From Rubrivivax sp. (lineage in GTDB: Bacteria > Pseudomonadota > Gammaproteobacteria > Burkholderiales > Burkholderiaceae_C), in contig JAUYAJ010000469.1 of NCBI GenBank assembly GCA_030693565.1, positions 1 to 14,293 on the forward strand: DNA of 14,293 nucleotides, given 5' to 3'. Made by a program: the position numbers and the translations under genes. The notes beneath the pieces are model-generated. The model saw only the letters and a list, made by a program, of their open reading frames with translations. It did not search any database and had not been told where the DNA came from. Below are positions 1 through 6,067 of the stretch, piece by piece (within the stretch, counting starts at the first letter, position 1; each line of letters begins with the position of its first letter).

Positions 1-1317
1 GACCTGGCCGACGAGCTGGCCAAGCTGCAGGACCGCGTACCGCCGTTCCCGGCGGCGCAGGCGCGTGTGCTGGTCGAGCGTGCGCTGGGCCGGCGCATCG
101 AAGAGGTGTTCGCCCGTTTCGACGCCGAACCGGTGGCCAGCGCGTCGATCGCGCAGGTGCACTTCGCCGCGCTGCACGACGGCCGCGAGGTCGCTGTCAA
201 GGTGCTGCGCCCGGGCATGCTGTCGGTGATCGACGACGACTTGACGCTGCTGCACACGCTGGCACGCTGGGTCGAGCGGCTGTCGGCCGACGGCAAACGG
301 CTCAAGCCGCGCGAGGTGGTGGCCGAGTTCGACACCTACCTGCACGACGAGCTCGACCTCGTGCGCGAAGCCAGCAACGCCGCCCAACTGCGTCGCAACA
401 TGGACGGCCTGAATCTGGTGATGGTGCCCGAGATCGTGTGGGACTACTGCAAGTCGACGGTGATGGTGATGGAGCGCATGCACGGCGTGCCGATCAACCA
501 GATGCAGCGTTTGCGCGACGCCGGCGTCGACATTCCCAAGCTGGCGCGCGACGGCGTGACGATCTTCTTCACCCAGGTCTTCCGCGACGGCTTCTTCCAT
601 GCCGACATGCACCCGGGCAACATCCAGGTCAGCCTGGCGCCGGACACCTTCGGGCGCTACATCGCGCTCGACTTCGGCATCATGGGCACGCTGACCGAGG
701 TCGACAAAGAGTACCTGGCGCAGAACTTCATCGCCTTCTTCCGCCGTGACTACAAGCGCGTGGCCGAACTGCACGTCGAAAGCGGCTGGGTGCCCCCGCA
801 GACACGGGTTGACGCCCTCGAAGGCGCGATCCGCGCCGTCTGCGAGCCGCACTTCGACCGCCCGCTCAAGGACATCTCGCTCGGTCAGGTGTTGATGCGG
901 CTGTTCCAGACCTCGCGCCGCTTCAACGTCGAGATCCAGCCGCAACTGGTGCTGCTGCAAAAGACGCTGCTCAACGTCGAAGGCCTGGGCCGCCAGCTCG
1001 ACCCCGAGCTCGACCTCTGGTCGACCGCCAAGCCCTTCCTGGAGCGCTGGATGCACGACCAGATCGGCTGGCGCGGCCTGCTCGGCCGGCTGGAGAAGGA
1101 AGCGCCGCGCTATGCCCAGCTGCTGCCCGAGCTGCCGCGCCTGGTGCACCAGGTGCTGCTGCGCGCCCAGCGCCCGGTGGAGTCACCGCTGACGCGCGCC
1201 TTGCTGCTTGAACAGCGGCGCACCAACCGCCTGCTGCAGGCCCTGCTGTGGGCCGCGCTGGGCTTCACCGCCGGCGCGCTGGCGGTGCATCTGGTGTACC
1301 GCGTCGCGGCCGGCTGA
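1..1317 (+). CDS. ubiB: UbiB, ubiquinone biosynthesis atypical kinase/ATPase (5'-truncated by window edge)
   Basis: The frame is open from the first base, so the gene begins upstream; 438 C-terminal residues are visible against about 520 for full UbiB, and the N-terminal KxGQ region lies outside. UbiB is a membrane-bound member of the ABC1/ADCK/UbiB protein-kinase-like family, needed for ubiquinone synthesis and thought to use ATPase activity to help process or extract lipid-bound intermediates. Visible family marks, numbered from the first codon: the alanine-rich nucleotide loop ASIAQVH at 48-54, the invariant Lys in VAVKV (K67), the catalytic-loop equivalent HADMHPGN at 200-207 and the metal-binding DFG at 224-226. 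The last ~25 residues form a hydrophobic C-terminal membrane segment, as usual for UbiB. No frame damage is seen. Family assignment is very secure; the biochemical role rests on family knowledge. Confidence 0.96.
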   Translation, partial: DLADELAKLQDRVPPFPAAQARVLVERALGRRIEEVFARFDAEPVASASIAQVHFAALHDGREVAVKVLRPGMLSVIDDDLTLLHTLARWVERLSADGKRLKPREVVAEFDTYLHDELDLVREASNAAQLRRNMDGLNLVMVPEIVWDYCKSTVMVMERMHGVPINQMQRLRDAGVDIPKLARDGVTIFFTQVFRDGFFHADMHPGNIQVSLAPDTFGRYIALDFGIMGTLTEVDKEYLAQNFIAFFRRDYKRVAELHVESGWVPPQTRVDALEGAIRAVCEPHFDRPLKDISLGQVLMRLFQTSRRFNVEIQPQLVLLQKTLLNVEGLGRQLDPELDLWSTAKPFLERWMHDQIGWRGLLGRLEKEAPRYAQLLPELPRLVHQVLLRAQRPVESPLTRALLLEQRRTNRLLQALLWAALGFTAGALAVHLVYRVAAG

Positions 1318-1338
1318 GCGGCCTTACACTGCCGGCCG
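1307..1338 (+). terminator. Inverted repeat at the ubiB 3' end (weak terminator candidate)
   Basis: CGGCCGGC (1307-1314) is perfectly complementary to GCCGGCCG (1331-1338), giving an 8-bp GC stem with a 16-base loop that contains the ubiB stop codon. Only two T residues follow, so this is not a classic intrinsic terminator. It may slow RNase or polymerase, or be a by-product of high GC. Confidence 0.3.
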
Positions 1339-1388
1339 TTCCCGCCGCGCCGGCCCCGTGCCGCGCGCGCTTCTGGTGGCCATTTCCC

Positions 1389-1395
1389 GAGGTGG
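1389..1395 (+). promoter_or_regulatory. Ribosome binding site fixing the symporter start
   Basis: GAGGTGG ends five bases before the ATG at 1401 and matches the anti-Shine-Dalgarno core well. It supports 1401 over upstream in-frame starts, whose extra residues are Arg/Ala/Pro-rich and not membrane-like. Confidence 0.6.
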
Positions 1396-1400
1396 AGCCC

Positions 1401-2882
1401 ATGCTGATCGGATTCGTTGCCCTCTACGTCGCGCTGACCATCACCATCGGCCTGCTCGCCGCGCGGCGTGTCAAGAACACGACCGACTACCTGGTCGCCG
1501 GACGCAGCTTGCCGCTGTACATGAACGTGGCCACGGTGTTCGCGACCTGGTTCGGCGCCGAGACCGTGTTGTCGGTGTCGGCCACCTTCGCCAAGGACGG
1601 CTTGCACGGCATCCCCGGTGACCCGTTCGGCGCCTCGATCTGCCTGGTGCTGGCCGCCTTGCTGTTTGCGCGCCTGTTCTACCGCATGAATTTGCTGACC
1701 ATCGGCGACTTCTACAAGCAGCGCTACGGCAAGAAGGTGGAAGTGCTGACCAGCTTTTCCATCGTCTTCAGCTACCTGGGCTGGACTTCGGCGCAGATGA
1801 CGGCGCTGGGCCTGGTGATCCATGCGCTGTCGGGCGGCGCGATCGAGTTCAACCAGGCCATCCTGGCCGGCGCGGCGGTGGTGCTGGTCTACACCGTCTT
1901 CGGCGGCATGTGGTCGGTGGCTTTCACCGATCTGTTCCAGACCGTGGTGATCCTGATCGGCCTGACCCTGGTCGGCGTGCTGGTGGGTGACCTGGCCGGC
2001 GGTGTCGACAAAGTCGTCGGCCAGGCCATCGCCGAGGGCAAGCTGGTGATGTTCCCTGCCGACATGAACGCCGCCGCCTGGTGGGCGATGGCGGGGGCCT
2101 TCTTCGCCTTTGCCTTCGGCTCGATCCCGCAGCAAGACGTCTTCCAGCGCATGACCAGCGCCAAGGACGAAAGGACCGCCGTGCGCGGCACCCTCATCGG
2201 TGCTGGGGTCTACTTCTGCTTTGCCTTTGTGCCGATCTACATCGCCTACGCTGCGCTGGTGGCCGACCCGACGCTGGGCGGGCTGTTCGCCGCCGACGAC
2301 GCGCGCGCCATCCAGCGCATCCTGCCCGACCTGGTGCTGGGCAAGATGCCGCTGTGGGCGCAGGTGATGTTCTTCGGCGCCCTGCTGTCGGCGATCTTGT
2401 CGACCGCCAGCGGCGCCTTGCTGGCGCCGACAGCGCTGTTCGCCGAGAACGTGCTGCGCCCCTTCGTGCACCACATGAGCGACCGCCAGATGCTGCTGAC
2501 GCTGCGCATCGTCCTGGTCACCTTCACCGCCGCCGCGCTGGTGTTTGCCGTCAACAGCACCAGCACCATGTACGAGATGGTGCAGAACGCCTACAACGTG
2601 ACGCTGACCGGCGCCTTCGTGCCGCTGATCGCCGGCGCGTACTGGAAGCGCGCCAACACCCAGGGGGCGCTGTTCTCCATCGTGCTGGGCGTGGGCACCT
2701 GGCTGGTGGCGAGCCAGATCGCCGCCGACGCGATGGTGCCGCCCAACCTGGTCGGTTTCTTCGCCTCGATCATCGGCATGTTGATGGGCACCTTGGCGCC
2801 GACCATCATCCGCGGCCAAGGCCATTCGATCGAAGCCGCGCTGGCGCACAGCAAACCCCTGCCCGGCCACCGCAGTCACTGA
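1401..2882 (+). CDS. Sodium:solute symporter family (SSS) transporter
   Basis: 493 residues starting at the ATG behind a good ribosome binding site; the first residues MLIGFVALYVALTITIG enter a membrane helix directly. The protein is hydrophobic throughout, consistent with 12-13 transmembrane segments of the SSS family (LeuT fold, Na+-coupled uptake across the inner membrane). Family marks: the early GRSLPLY segment following DYLVA; GSIPQQDVFQR near 240-250, matching the conserved SSS loop; and LSAILSTASGALLAPTALF near 329-347, where the Ser/Thr run corresponds to the Na2-site region of PutP/vSGLT-like proteins. The substrate cannot be told from sequence; relatives move proline, pantothenate, sugars, choline or organic acids. 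It stands 83 bases after ubiB, and the structured repeats begin just past its stop. Family assignment is secure; any specific substrate would be a guess. Confidence 0.9.
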   Translation: MLIGFVALYVALTITIGLLAARRVKNTTDYLVAGRSLPLYMNVATVFATWFGAETVLSVSATFAKDGLHGIPGDPFGASICLVLAALLFARLFYRMNLLTIGDFYKQRYGKKVEVLTSFSIVFSYLGWTSAQMTALGLVIHALSGGAIEFNQAILAGAAVVLVYTVFGGMWSVAFTDLFQTVVILIGLTLVGVLVGDLAGGVDKVVGQAIAEGKLVMFPADMNAAAWWAMAGAFFAFAFGSIPQQDVFQRMTSAKDERTAVRGTLIGAGVYFCFAFVPIYIAYAALVADPTLGGLFAADDARAIQRILPDLVLGKMPLWAQVMFFGALLSAILSTASGALLAPTALFAENVLRPFVHHMSDRQMLLTLRIVLVTFTAAALVFAVNSTSTMYEMVQNAYNVTLTGAFVPLIAGAYWKRANTQGALFSIVLGVGTWLVASQIAADAMVPPNLVGFFASIIGMLMGTLAPTIIRGQGHSIEAALAHSKPLPGHRSH

Positions 2883-2894
2883 GCCCGCGCCGAG

Positions 2895-2948
2895 CGAGCG
2901 CCTGCGCGCTCGCGAGTGGCTGGCGAAGGCCGACGGGCCTGCCAGCCC
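2895..2948. repeat. Structured intergenic repeat, copy 1 (54 bp, two stem-loops)
   Basis: This copy is 52/54 identical to the one at 2966-3019, offset by 71 bases. It holds two nested palindromic units. CGAGCGC-CTGC-GCGCTCG at 2895-2912 is a perfect 7-bp stem with a 4-base loop. At 2918-2947, GGCTGGC pairs with GCCAGCC and, inside a 2-base bulge, AGGCC pairs with GGCCT around a GACG loop, giving a 12-bp stem. It starts 12 bases after the symporter stop. The form (short, palindromic, intergenic, repeated) resembles REP/BIME-type elements; whether it recurs across the genome cannot be seen here. Confidence 0.85.
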
Positions 2949-2965
2949 GGCGGCTGAGCCCAGGC

Positions 2966-3019
2966 CGAGCGCCTGCGCGCTCGCGAGTGGCTGGCGAAGG
3001 CCGGCGGGCCTGCGAGCCC
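2966..3019. repeat. Structured intergenic repeat, copy 2 (54 bp, two stem-loops)
   Basis: Second copy of the element at 2895-2948, with two substitutions. The first hairpin (2966-2983) is unchanged. In the second, the inner AGGCC/GGCCT stem is kept with a GGCG loop, while the outer stem carries one mismatch (GCGAGCC in place of GCCAGCC). A 12-base exact direct repeat GAGCCCAGGCCG flanks this copy at 2956-2967 and 3014-3025, and a diverged version sits at 2881-2892, suggesting a repeating unit with boundary motifs. Its right end lies only 15 bases from the fmdB -10 box. Confidence 0.85.
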
Positions 3020-3034
3020 AGGCCGGGCGCCGAC

Positions 3035-3040
3035 TATAAT
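3035..3040 (+). promoter_or_regulatory. Perfect -10 box (TATAAT) of the fmdB promoter
   Basis: TATAAT within GACTATAATG lies 27 bases before the fmdB ATG, predicting a start point near 3047 and a leader of about 20 bases. In a GC-rich window a perfect sigma-70 -10 box is conspicuous. No good -35 box is present: at 17-base spacing the hexamer is GCGAGC (3012-3017), inside repeat copy 2. The promoter probably drives fmdB and the DUF502 gene, and possibly aspS. Confidence 0.7.
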
Positions 3041-3067
3041 GTCCGGTTTTGTCTTGACGGGTAGGGC

Positions 3068-3442
3068 ATGCCGATCTACGCATACTGCTGTGCCGAATGT
3101 GGGCACGCCAAAGACGTTCTGCAGAAGATGTCGGATCCGGTCTTGACCGTTTGTCCGTCCTGTGGCGCCGCCGCTTTCAACAAGCAGCTCACCGCAGCGG
3201 GCTTCCAGCTCAAGGGCTCGGGCTGGTACGTCACCGATTTCCGCGGCGGCAACAACGCCCCGGCGCCTGCCAAGGACGGCGGCAAGGACGGCAGCAAAGA
3301 CAGCGGCAAGACGGCCGATGCCGCGCCGGCCAGCGCCGACAAGCCAGCCGCCGACAAACCCGCCGCTGACAAGCCGGCTGCCGACAAGCCCGCCGCCGCC
3401 AAGGCGGCTGCGCCAGCGGCCGCGCCGCCTTCGAGCAGCTGA
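3068..3442 (+). CDS. FmdB-family zinc-ribbon protein with repetitive Ala/Lys/Pro tail
   Basis: 124 residues beginning MPIYAYCC, the usual start of FmdB-type putative regulatory proteins. A zinc ribbon is formed by two Cys pairs, C8/C11 (CAEC) and C29/C32 (CPSC), followed by the family's GSGWYVTDFRG segment at 50-60. Residues 61-124 are low complexity, rich in Ala, Lys, Asp and Pro, with four tandem ADKPA units at 90-109 encoded by a near-perfect 15-bp repeat (3335-3394). No cellular role is firmly established for the family; the name comes from a proposed regulator of formamidase genes. The start follows the TATAAT box with a short leader and only a weak GGGTAGGG ribosome site. In Burkholderiales it commonly sits before DUF502 and aspS, as here. 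Family is secure, function unknown. Confidence 0.9.
   Translation: MPIYAYCCAECGHAKDVLQKMSDPVLTVCPSCGAAAFNKQLTAAGFQLKGSGWYVTDFRGGNNAPAPAKDGGKDGSKDSGKTADAAPASADKPAADKPAADKPAADKPAAAKAAAPAAAPPSSS
3335..3394 (+). repeat. 15-bp in-gene tandem repeat (4 units) coding ADKPA
   Basis: Four consecutive 15-base units of the form GCC-GAC-AAG-CCN-GCC, differing mainly at third codon positions, encode ADKPA four times in the tail of the zinc-ribbon protein. The unit length is a multiple of three, so gain or loss of units keeps the frame. Confidence 0.9.
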
Positions 3443-3460
3443 GGCCGCCGCGCGCGCGCC

Positions 3461-4090
3461 GTGAAGAAATACCTCGTCACCGGCATGCTGGTGTGGTTGC
3501 CGTTGGCGATCACGATCTGGCTGCTGTCCTGGCTGCTCGGCGTGCTCGACAGCGTCTTCTCGTGGCTGCTGTCGATCTCGCAGGCGGTGTTGCCGGCGTC
3601 GGCCCATGCCGGCATCGAGCAGCTGCGCCACGTGCCCGGCCTGGGCGTGCTGGCGCTGGCGGCGGCGCTGGTCAGCACCGGCGTGCTGGTGACCAACATC
3701 TTCGGTCAGTGGCTGGTGCACCAGTGGCACCGGCTGATGCACCAGATCCCGATCGTCAAGTCGATCTACAGCTCGGTCAAGCAGGTCTCGGACACGCTGT
3801 TCTCCAGCAGCGGCAACGCCTTTCGCGAAGCCGTGCTGGTGCAGTACCCGCGCCAGGGTTCGTGGACCATCGCCTTCGTCACCGGCAAGCCCGGCGGCGA
3901 GGTGGCGCTGCACTTGCCGGGTGAGTACGTCAGCGTCTACGTGCCGACGACGCCGAACCCGACCTCGGGCTTCTTCCTGATGATGGCGCGCGCCGACGTC
4001 GTGCCGCTGAAGATGAGCGTCGACGCGGCGCTCAAATACGTCATCTCGATGGGCGTGGTGGCGCCGCCTGCCGCCGCGTCACGAAACTGA
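3461..4090 (+). CDS. DUF502 family inner-membrane protein
   Basis: 209 residues from a GTG start; the resulting MKKYLVTGMLVWLPLAITIW is the typical DUF502 beginning, which decides the start although no strong ribosome site is visible (GAGG lies 16 bases upstream, at the fmdB stop). Two membrane helices are clear, about residues 5-26 and 60-82, followed by the conserved IPIVKSIYSSVKQ segment (96-108) and a soluble C-terminal half containing VPTTPNPTSGFF, another family hallmark. The molecular function is unknown. The gene lies 18 bases after the zinc-ribbon gene, probably in the same transcript, and before aspS, an arrangement common in Betaproteobacteria. Family is secure; no reaction can be assigned. 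Confidence 0.9.
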   Translation: MKKYLVTGMLVWLPLAITIWLLSWLLGVLDSVFSWLLSISQAVLPASAHAGIEQLRHVPGLGVLALAAALVSTGVLVTNIFGQWLVHQWHRLMHQIPIVKSIYSSVKQVSDTLFSSSGNAFREAVLVQYPRQGSWTIAFVTGKPGGEVALHLPGEYVSVYVPTTPNPTSGFFLMMARADVVPLKMSVDAALKYVISMGVVAPPAAASRN

Positions 4091-4092
4091 CC

Positions 4093-4134
4093 GGGCTGGC
4101 CTGCGCCACGGCACAGCGGCCAGCCCTGAGGGCT
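4093..4134 (+). terminator. Hairpins between the DUF502 gene and aspS (terminator or attenuator candidate)
   Basis: GGGCTGGCC (4093-4101) pairs perfectly with GGCCAGCCC (4118-4126) as a 9-bp stem with a 16-base loop, two bases after the DUF502 stop. The right arm can instead pair onward: AGCCC (4122-4126) with GGGCT (4130-4134) around a TGA loop. The two folds exclude each other. Only two T residues follow, so classic intrinsic termination is doubtful. Confidence 0.4.
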
Positions 4135-4206
4135 TGTGACACAGCCCAACCCGCCGTCGAGACCCGATGCCAACGCCGCGCCACGCGCGCGGCCGAACCC
4201 CGATCC

Positions 4207-4210
4207 GGAG
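4207..4210 (+). promoter_or_regulatory. Ribosome binding site fixing the aspS start
   Basis: GGAG seven bases before the ATG at 4218. It favours the short start over the in-frame ATG at 4167, whose 17 extra residues (Arg/Pro-rich) are not part of the AspRS family N-terminus. Confidence 0.65.
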
Positions 4211-4217
4211 TGAAATC

Positions 4218-6005
4218 ATGAGAAGCGAATACTGTGGCCTGGTCAGCGAGACCTTGCTCGACCAGACGGTGACCTTGATGGGCTGGGCGCACCGCCGGCG
4301 CGACCACGGCGGCGTCATCTTCATCGACCTGCGCGACCGCGAAGGCCTGGTCCAGGTGGTCTGCGACCCCGACCGCGCCGAGATGTTCCAGGTTGCCGAG
4401 GACGTGCGCAACGAGTTCTGCCTGCAGGTCACCGGCCGTGTGCGGGCGCGCCCGCCAGGCACCGAAAACGCCAACCTCACCAGCGGCAGGATCGAGGTGC
4501 TGTGCCTGGAACTGCTGGTGCTCAACCCCAGCGTGACGCCGGCCTTCCCGCTCGACGACGACAACCTGTCGGAGACGACACGGCTGACGCACCGCGTGCT
4601 CGACCTGCGACGCCCGGCGATGCAGAAGAACATGATGCTGCGCTACCGGGTCACGATGGAGGTGCGCAAATACCTCGACGAGCTCGGCTTCATCGACATC
4701 GAGACGCCGATGCTGACCAAGAGCACGCCCGAGGGCGCGCGCGACTACCTCGTGCCCAGCCGCGTGCACGACGGCGCCTTCTTCGCGTTGCCGCAAAGCC
4801 CGCAGCTGTTCAAGCAGTTGCTGATGGTGGCCGGCTTCGACCGCTACTACCAGATCACCAAGTGCTACCGCGACGAAGACCTGCGCGCCGACCGCCCGCC
4901 CGAGTTCACGCAGATCGACATCGAGACCTCGGTCCTCGGCGAGGTCGAGATCCGCGCCATCACCGAAGGCATGATCCGCACCGTGTTCCGCAAGGCGCTC
5001 GGCGTCGAGTTGCCGGTCTACGAGCAGTTGACCTATGCCGACGCGATGCACCGCTTCGGCTCGGACAAGCCCGACCTGCGCGTCAAGCTCGAGTTCACCG
5101 AGCTGACCGACATCATGGCCGACGTCGACTTCAAGGTCTTCTCGGGCCCGGCGCAGAGCAAGGGCGGGCGTGTGGCGGCGCTGCGCGTGCCGGGCGGGGG
5201 CGACATGAGTCGTGGCGAGATCGACGCCTACACCGAGTTCGTCAAGATCTACGGCGCCAAGGGCCTGGCCTGGATCAAGGTCAACGACGCCAGCAAGGGC
5301 CGTGACGGCCTGCAAAGCCCGATCGTCAAGAACCTGCACGACAGCGCGCTGCAGCAGGTGATGGCGCGCACCGGCGCCGTCAGCGGCGACCTGATCTTCT
5401 TCGGCGCCGACAAGGCCAAGGTCGTCAACGACGCCCTGGGCGCGCTGCGGCTGAAGGTCGGCCACAGCGAGTTCGGCCGCAGCCATGGCCTCTTCGAGGA
5501 CAAGTGGGCGCCGCTGTGGGTGGTCGACTTCCCGATGTTCGAGCACGACGACGAAGCGCAGCGCTGGAACGCCGTGCATCACCCGTTCACCGCGCCCAAG
5601 GACGGCCATGAGGACTTGATGGACACCGACCCCGGTGCCTGCATTGCCAAGGCCTACGACATGGTGCTCAACGGCTGGGAGCTCGGCGGCGGCTCGGTGC
5701 GCATCCACCGCGCCGAGGTGCAGAGCAAGGTGTTCACCGCGCTGAAGATCGCGCCTGACGACGCCAAGACCAAGTTCGGCTTTTTGCTCGATGCCTTGCA
5801 GTACGGCGCGCCCCCGCATGGCGGCCTGGCCTTCGGCCTGGACCGGCTGGTGACGCTGATGACCAAGGCCGAGAGCATTCGCGACGTCATCGCCTTCCCG
5901 AAGACGCAGCGCGCGCAATGCCTGCTCACCGGCGCGCCGTCGGCGGTGGACGAAGGCCAGCTGCGCGAGCTGCACATCCGCTTGCGCAGCCCGGCAGCGG
6001 CCTGA
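4218..6005 (+). CDS. aspS: Aspartyl-tRNA synthetase, bacterial type (likely non-discriminating)
   Basis: 595 residues, close to the ~590 of E. coli AspRS. It charges tRNA with aspartate in the cytoplasm. Order of domains: N-terminal OB-fold anticodon-binding domain (about 1-105, MRSEYCGLVSETL start), class II catalytic core with the bacterial GAD insertion in the middle. Catalytic marks: TKSTPEGARDYLVPSR from 167, motif 2 with ITKCYRDEDLRADRPPEFTQ at 213-232, and motif 3 GGLAFGLDRL at 535-544 with its ATP-binding Arg543. The start is set by GGAG seven bases upstream. In the anticodon domain His30 (RRRDHGG) and Gly81 (RPPGTEN) match residues reported to relax tRNA choice in Pseudomonas aeruginosa AspRS, where E. 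coli has Leu at the first position. This suggests it also makes Asp-tRNA(Asn) for a GatCAB amidotransferase; that part is inference. The gene identity is certain. Confidence 0.97.
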   Translation: MRSEYCGLVSETLLDQTVTLMGWAHRRRDHGGVIFIDLRDREGLVQVVCDPDRAEMFQVAEDVRNEFCLQVTGRVRARPPGTENANLTSGRIEVLCLELLVLNPSVTPAFPLDDDNLSETTRLTHRVLDLRRPAMQKNMMLRYRVTMEVRKYLDELGFIDIETPMLTKSTPEGARDYLVPSRVHDGAFFALPQSPQLFKQLLMVAGFDRYYQITKCYRDEDLRADRPPEFTQIDIETSVLGEVEIRAITEGMIRTVFRKALGVELPVYEQLTYADAMHRFGSDKPDLRVKLEFTELTDIMADVDFKVFSGPAQSKGGRVAALRVPGGGDMSRGEIDAYTEFVKIYGAKGLAWIKVNDASKGRDGLQSPIVKNLHDSALQQVMARTGAVSGDLIFFGADKAKVVNDALGALRLKVGHSEFGRSHGLFEDKWAPLWVVDFPMFEHDDEAQRWNAVHHPFTAPKDGHEDLMDTDPGACIAKAYDMVLNGWELGGGSVRIHRAEVQSKVFTALKIAPDDAKTKFGFLLDALQYGAPPHGGLAFGLDRLVTLMTKAESIRDVIAFPKTQRAQCLLTGAPSAVDEGQLRELHIRLRSPAAA

Positions 6006-6010
6006 GCGGC

Positions 6011-6044
6011 GCGGGGCCGCGGTCGGTAACGGCCACGGCCCCGC
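6011..6044 (+). terminator. Inverted repeat after aspS (weak terminator candidate)
   Basis: GCGGGGCCG (6011-6019) is perfectly complementary to CGGCCCCGC (6036-6044): a 9-bp stem with a 16-base loop beginning five bases after the aspS stop. No T-run follows. It may separate aspS from the aroG transcript or act as a 3' stabiliser. Confidence 0.35.
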
Positions 6045-6061
6045 CGCCTGTCGCGGACTCC

Positions 6062-6067
6062 TAGAAT
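6062..6067 (+). promoter_or_regulatory. Possible -10 box (TAGAAT) overlapping the aroG start
   Basis: TAGAAT matches TATAAT at five of six bases and overlaps the ATG at 6066. If used, RNA would start near 6074, past the first ATG and just before the ATG at 6078. No convincing -35 is seen at 17-base spacing, so this is tentative. Confidence 0.3.

Noticed and set aside
1248..1400. Upstream extension of the symporter
   Set aside because: The added residues overlap the end of ubiB, are Arg/Ala/Pro-rich, and are outcompeted by the ATG at 1401 with a good ribosome site.
2956..3025. 12-base direct repeats flanking copy 2 as a transposon target duplication
   Set aside because: A diverged third version precedes copy 1, and 12 bases fit a repeating unit boundary better; no transposase or terminal inverted repeats are seen.
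2883..3067. The repeat pair as a CRISPR array or tandem satellite
   Set aside because: There are only two long copies with a 17-base gap, they are internally palindromic, and no cas gene is in the window.
1110..3083. Long minus-strand open frame (657 codons) opposite the symporter
   Set aside because: It mirrors the symporter's codon structure in GC-rich DNA; the translation is rich in His/Gln/Arg/Gly with no recognisable domain, and it crosses the intergenic repeats.
4167..4217. Upstream in-frame start for aspS
   Set aside because: The 17 extra residues are not in the AspRS family; GGAG is correctly spaced only for the ATG at 4218.
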